DNA from: Ridgeia piscesae
Lineage: Eukaryota > Annelida > Polychaeta > Sabellida > Siboglinidae
NCBI GenBank assembly: GCA_025642075.2
Contig: JAODUO010000427.1
Span: 132,501-196,500, forward strand
Direction of reading: 5' to 3'
Length of the DNA stretch: 64,000 nt
Part shown: in pieces, positions 62,020 through 64,000 of the stretch
Position numbering within the stretch: position 1 is the first letter of the stretch
How the letters are laid out: the number at the start of each line of letters is the position of its first letter
Translations under genes and position numbers: made by a program
Notes under the pieces: generated by a model
The model's database searches: none
What the model saw: the letters and a program-made list of their open reading frames with translations, nothing else
Told to the model about the DNA's origin: nothing

Positions 62020-62312
62020 CACACAGCTCCCCTCCCCCAGCTCTCCCTCTCCACTCTGTTTCAATCCTTCCCTTCCTCTCTCCCCTCCCCCAGCTCTCCC
62101 TCTCCTCCCCTTCCAATCCTCCCTTCCTCTCTCCTTCTCCTCTCCCTTCCTCTCTCCCCTACCCTAGTTCTTCTTCTCCTCTCCCTTCCAATCCTCCCTT
62201 CCTCTTTCCCCTACCCCAGCTCTCCCTCTCCACTCCCTTCCAATCCTGCCTTCCTCTCTCCCCCAGCTCTCCCTCTCAACTCCCTTTCAAACCTCCCCTT
62301 CCTCTCTCTTCA
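62020..62312. repeat. Pyrimidine-rich degenerate minisatellite
   Basis: Repeating CCCAGCTCTCCCTCTCCTCC and CTTCCAATCCTCCCTTCCTC words in units of about 45-65 bp, with almost no purines apart from AG and AAT. The strand asymmetry could allow triplex (H-DNA) structure. Confidence 0.85.
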
Positions 62313-62950
62313 ATTAGCAAACTTGACTTTAAACATCAAGTTGATATTACCCACAATGCAGTGCTGGGGCACAGATATCAGCCGTAATCGCAAGGTTAAT
62401 GAGAAGCTGCTGTTGCTTCCTGCAGACAATAACTGGACTGCCCGAGTGAGCTGACCAGTCAGCCATGCCTAGGCTAGCCAGGCCAATCTGGCATGGGTAT
62501 GACATGCGTCCACTCAGATTAATCCTGGCACAGGCTAATCATCTGATTAAGCCTACTCCAGCATGCAAGACCACTACCCAGCTGCCACAGGGGTCAGTGG
62601 GTACTCAACCCCCCAACCCCTCCCCCAGAAGTGTCTTGACCCAATGTAGGACATGTGACTTCCTTTGTGGTCATTAAATTAGTCAAAACTTTAATCTTCT
62701 GTTTCCTTTCTCTACTAGTGTAATAAACAAGTATGTTTTAGAGGAAACGTAGGCAATGAGCCATACTGCGATGTGTCTATAATCTATATATAATCTATAT
62801 GCTTGTACTCTGTTTGTTTCTTTAAAATAAAACATTGTCTTTTTTTAATTACATGCATTCATCGCTGTTCTTTCATTTTTAATTTCCTCAAACAAAATAG
62901 TACATATATGCAATTTGACAAATGAATAACAAAATATAAATCCATCATAA

Positions 62951-62954
<4 letters not shown>
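62313..62954. other. SoxD intron, no recognisable feature
   Basis: Ordinary mixed sequence without open frames of note. A 70-codon frame at 62465-62677 has no known motif. Confidence 0.4.

Positions 62955-63002
<48 letters not shown>
62955..63002. repeat. (AT)n array
   Basis: About 23 AT units. Confidence 0.96.
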
Positions 63003-63008
<6 letters not shown>

Positions 63009-64000
63009 TATACATACAGTGTGTATATACATGTGCTTCCAGTGTATATAAAATAATTTTTTCAGATCGAGTGACGAATGAGACAACTGCGTATGATGAC
63101 GACCACGCATAACATATTTACCTTTAGTTTTGTGAATCACGGATTTACATATACACTGTGGAGCCTGCCGAATAGAAGAGTATCCACTTACATAAATGAA
63201 CTATTTATGGCTCTTTCCCCGAACCCTGCATCTCTCGCATAACCAGCGTATGACTAGTACCACACAGGCTACGTTAACTTTCTTTCTCATCTTATGTTTA
63301 TGCATTTGAGCAGCATAGGAACACAAGAAGGAATCAGGGATATTCTGTGAAAAAGTCTTTTGAACTATGGCATGATGACATAACTTGTGTCAAATGAAAT
63401 AGTAAAAAAGATCTGTTATATTAACACTACATGTGTTACAGACTACAGTGAATGTAGCCGTACTTGAAGACCCTGTTTGTACTTGTTTACGGCAACAACG
63501 AACTGTTATCAGGACTAAACTAACTCAGTGAGATAACAACACAACTTAAATGACACATTTTAAACTCATGTCTTCAAAATCAACCCCTTTGACAAACTAA
63601 AAGATACATTTGAGCATGAAAAAATAACACATTTAGTGAATGTAACAATTTTTTTAAATAAGATCTCAACTTTGAGACCCTATCATTTGTTTTGTTGGGA
63701 CTTTGTAATAAAATGGACAACTGATTCTTGTCTGTCACCCCGTCTCAAGAAAGTACATCAATTCTCACGCCCTTTGTCTGCCTGTGAATGGCACAAATGA
63801 CTCAGACAACTATGAGGGTTCATTGTGTATGGTTCACATAACATTATGCCATTCTGTAGTAATCTGACTTACCCCTTTCCTCAAAGCTCCTCAAAGCGCC
63901 AGGGTCCAGTGTCAAGCCATTGTGACAATTTAAACACTGTTGCTAGCAAAATAAACAGCCCCCTCGTTATCTGGTAATCTCCAAGAGGAGATAAGTTATA
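63003..64000. other. SoxD intron to window edge, no recognisable feature
   Basis: AT-rich, no coding signal on either strand. The upstream SoxD exons must lie beyond 64000. Confidence 0.4.

Overview
The window is a piece of animal nuclear genome. It has two multi-exon genes with GT-AG introns and very long simple-sequence arrays, plus remnants of several metazoan transposon classes: RTE-like and CR1/jockey-like LINEs, an LTR-retrotransposon protease, a Penelope-like GIY-YIG domain, a hAT derivative and tRNA-derived SINEs. The gene content (a SoxD transcription factor, DAP5/eIF4G2, and a small family of Golgi-type membrane proteins) and the repeat load suggest an invertebrate bilaterian such as a lophotrochozoan or a lancelet. 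The sequence alone does not settle the phylum.

Left part (1 to about 17.7 kb): three copies of one intronless-CDS type II membrane, glycosyltransferase-like gene. Copy A (+) is cut by the window edge, copy B (-) carries a 1-base frameshift, and copy C (+, 12307-13314) is intact. A and C share about 2 kb of 3' flank in the same order, and B and C share 5' and 3' flanks, so the cluster arose by segmental duplication including one inversion. It is packed with decayed retroelements and with GTA, ACTAC/ACAAC, TTGTG/TATTG/CATTG and CACACG/TGTGCG arrays up to about 870 bp long.

Middle part (17.7 to 27.4 kb): no convincing host gene. It holds two copies of a 680-bp dispersed repeat, a 400-bp fold-back element, and a 640-bp hAT derivative with terminal inverted repeats and an 8-bp target duplication. 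A 150-bp LINE 3' end lies further right.

27.4 to 45.7 kb: a complete eIF4G2 (DAP5/NAT1/p97) gene on the + strand. One non-coding exon lies behind a promoter with a TCTCGCGAGA palindrome and a ZNF143/THAP11-like site. The 23 coding exons sum to 2745 nt (914 residues plus stop). There is no in-frame AUG in the first about 182 codons; the likely start is a CUG at 28597 in good context. The acceptor of the VFDK exon (33437) sits at the end of a minisatellite that has duplicated the splice acceptor and the first exon bases about a dozen times.

45.7 to 64 kb: the 3' two-thirds of a SoxD (SOX5/6/13-type) gene on the - strand, convergent with eIF4G2. Six coding exons (50955-55102) include the HMG box and a CtBP-type PLNLTKP motif. 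The N-terminal coiled-coil exons are not in the window, so the intron upstream of 55102 is at least 8.9 kb. It contains a 41-copy 25-bp minisatellite, a pyrimidine-rich tract, and CpG-containing complex stretches that could be enhancers.
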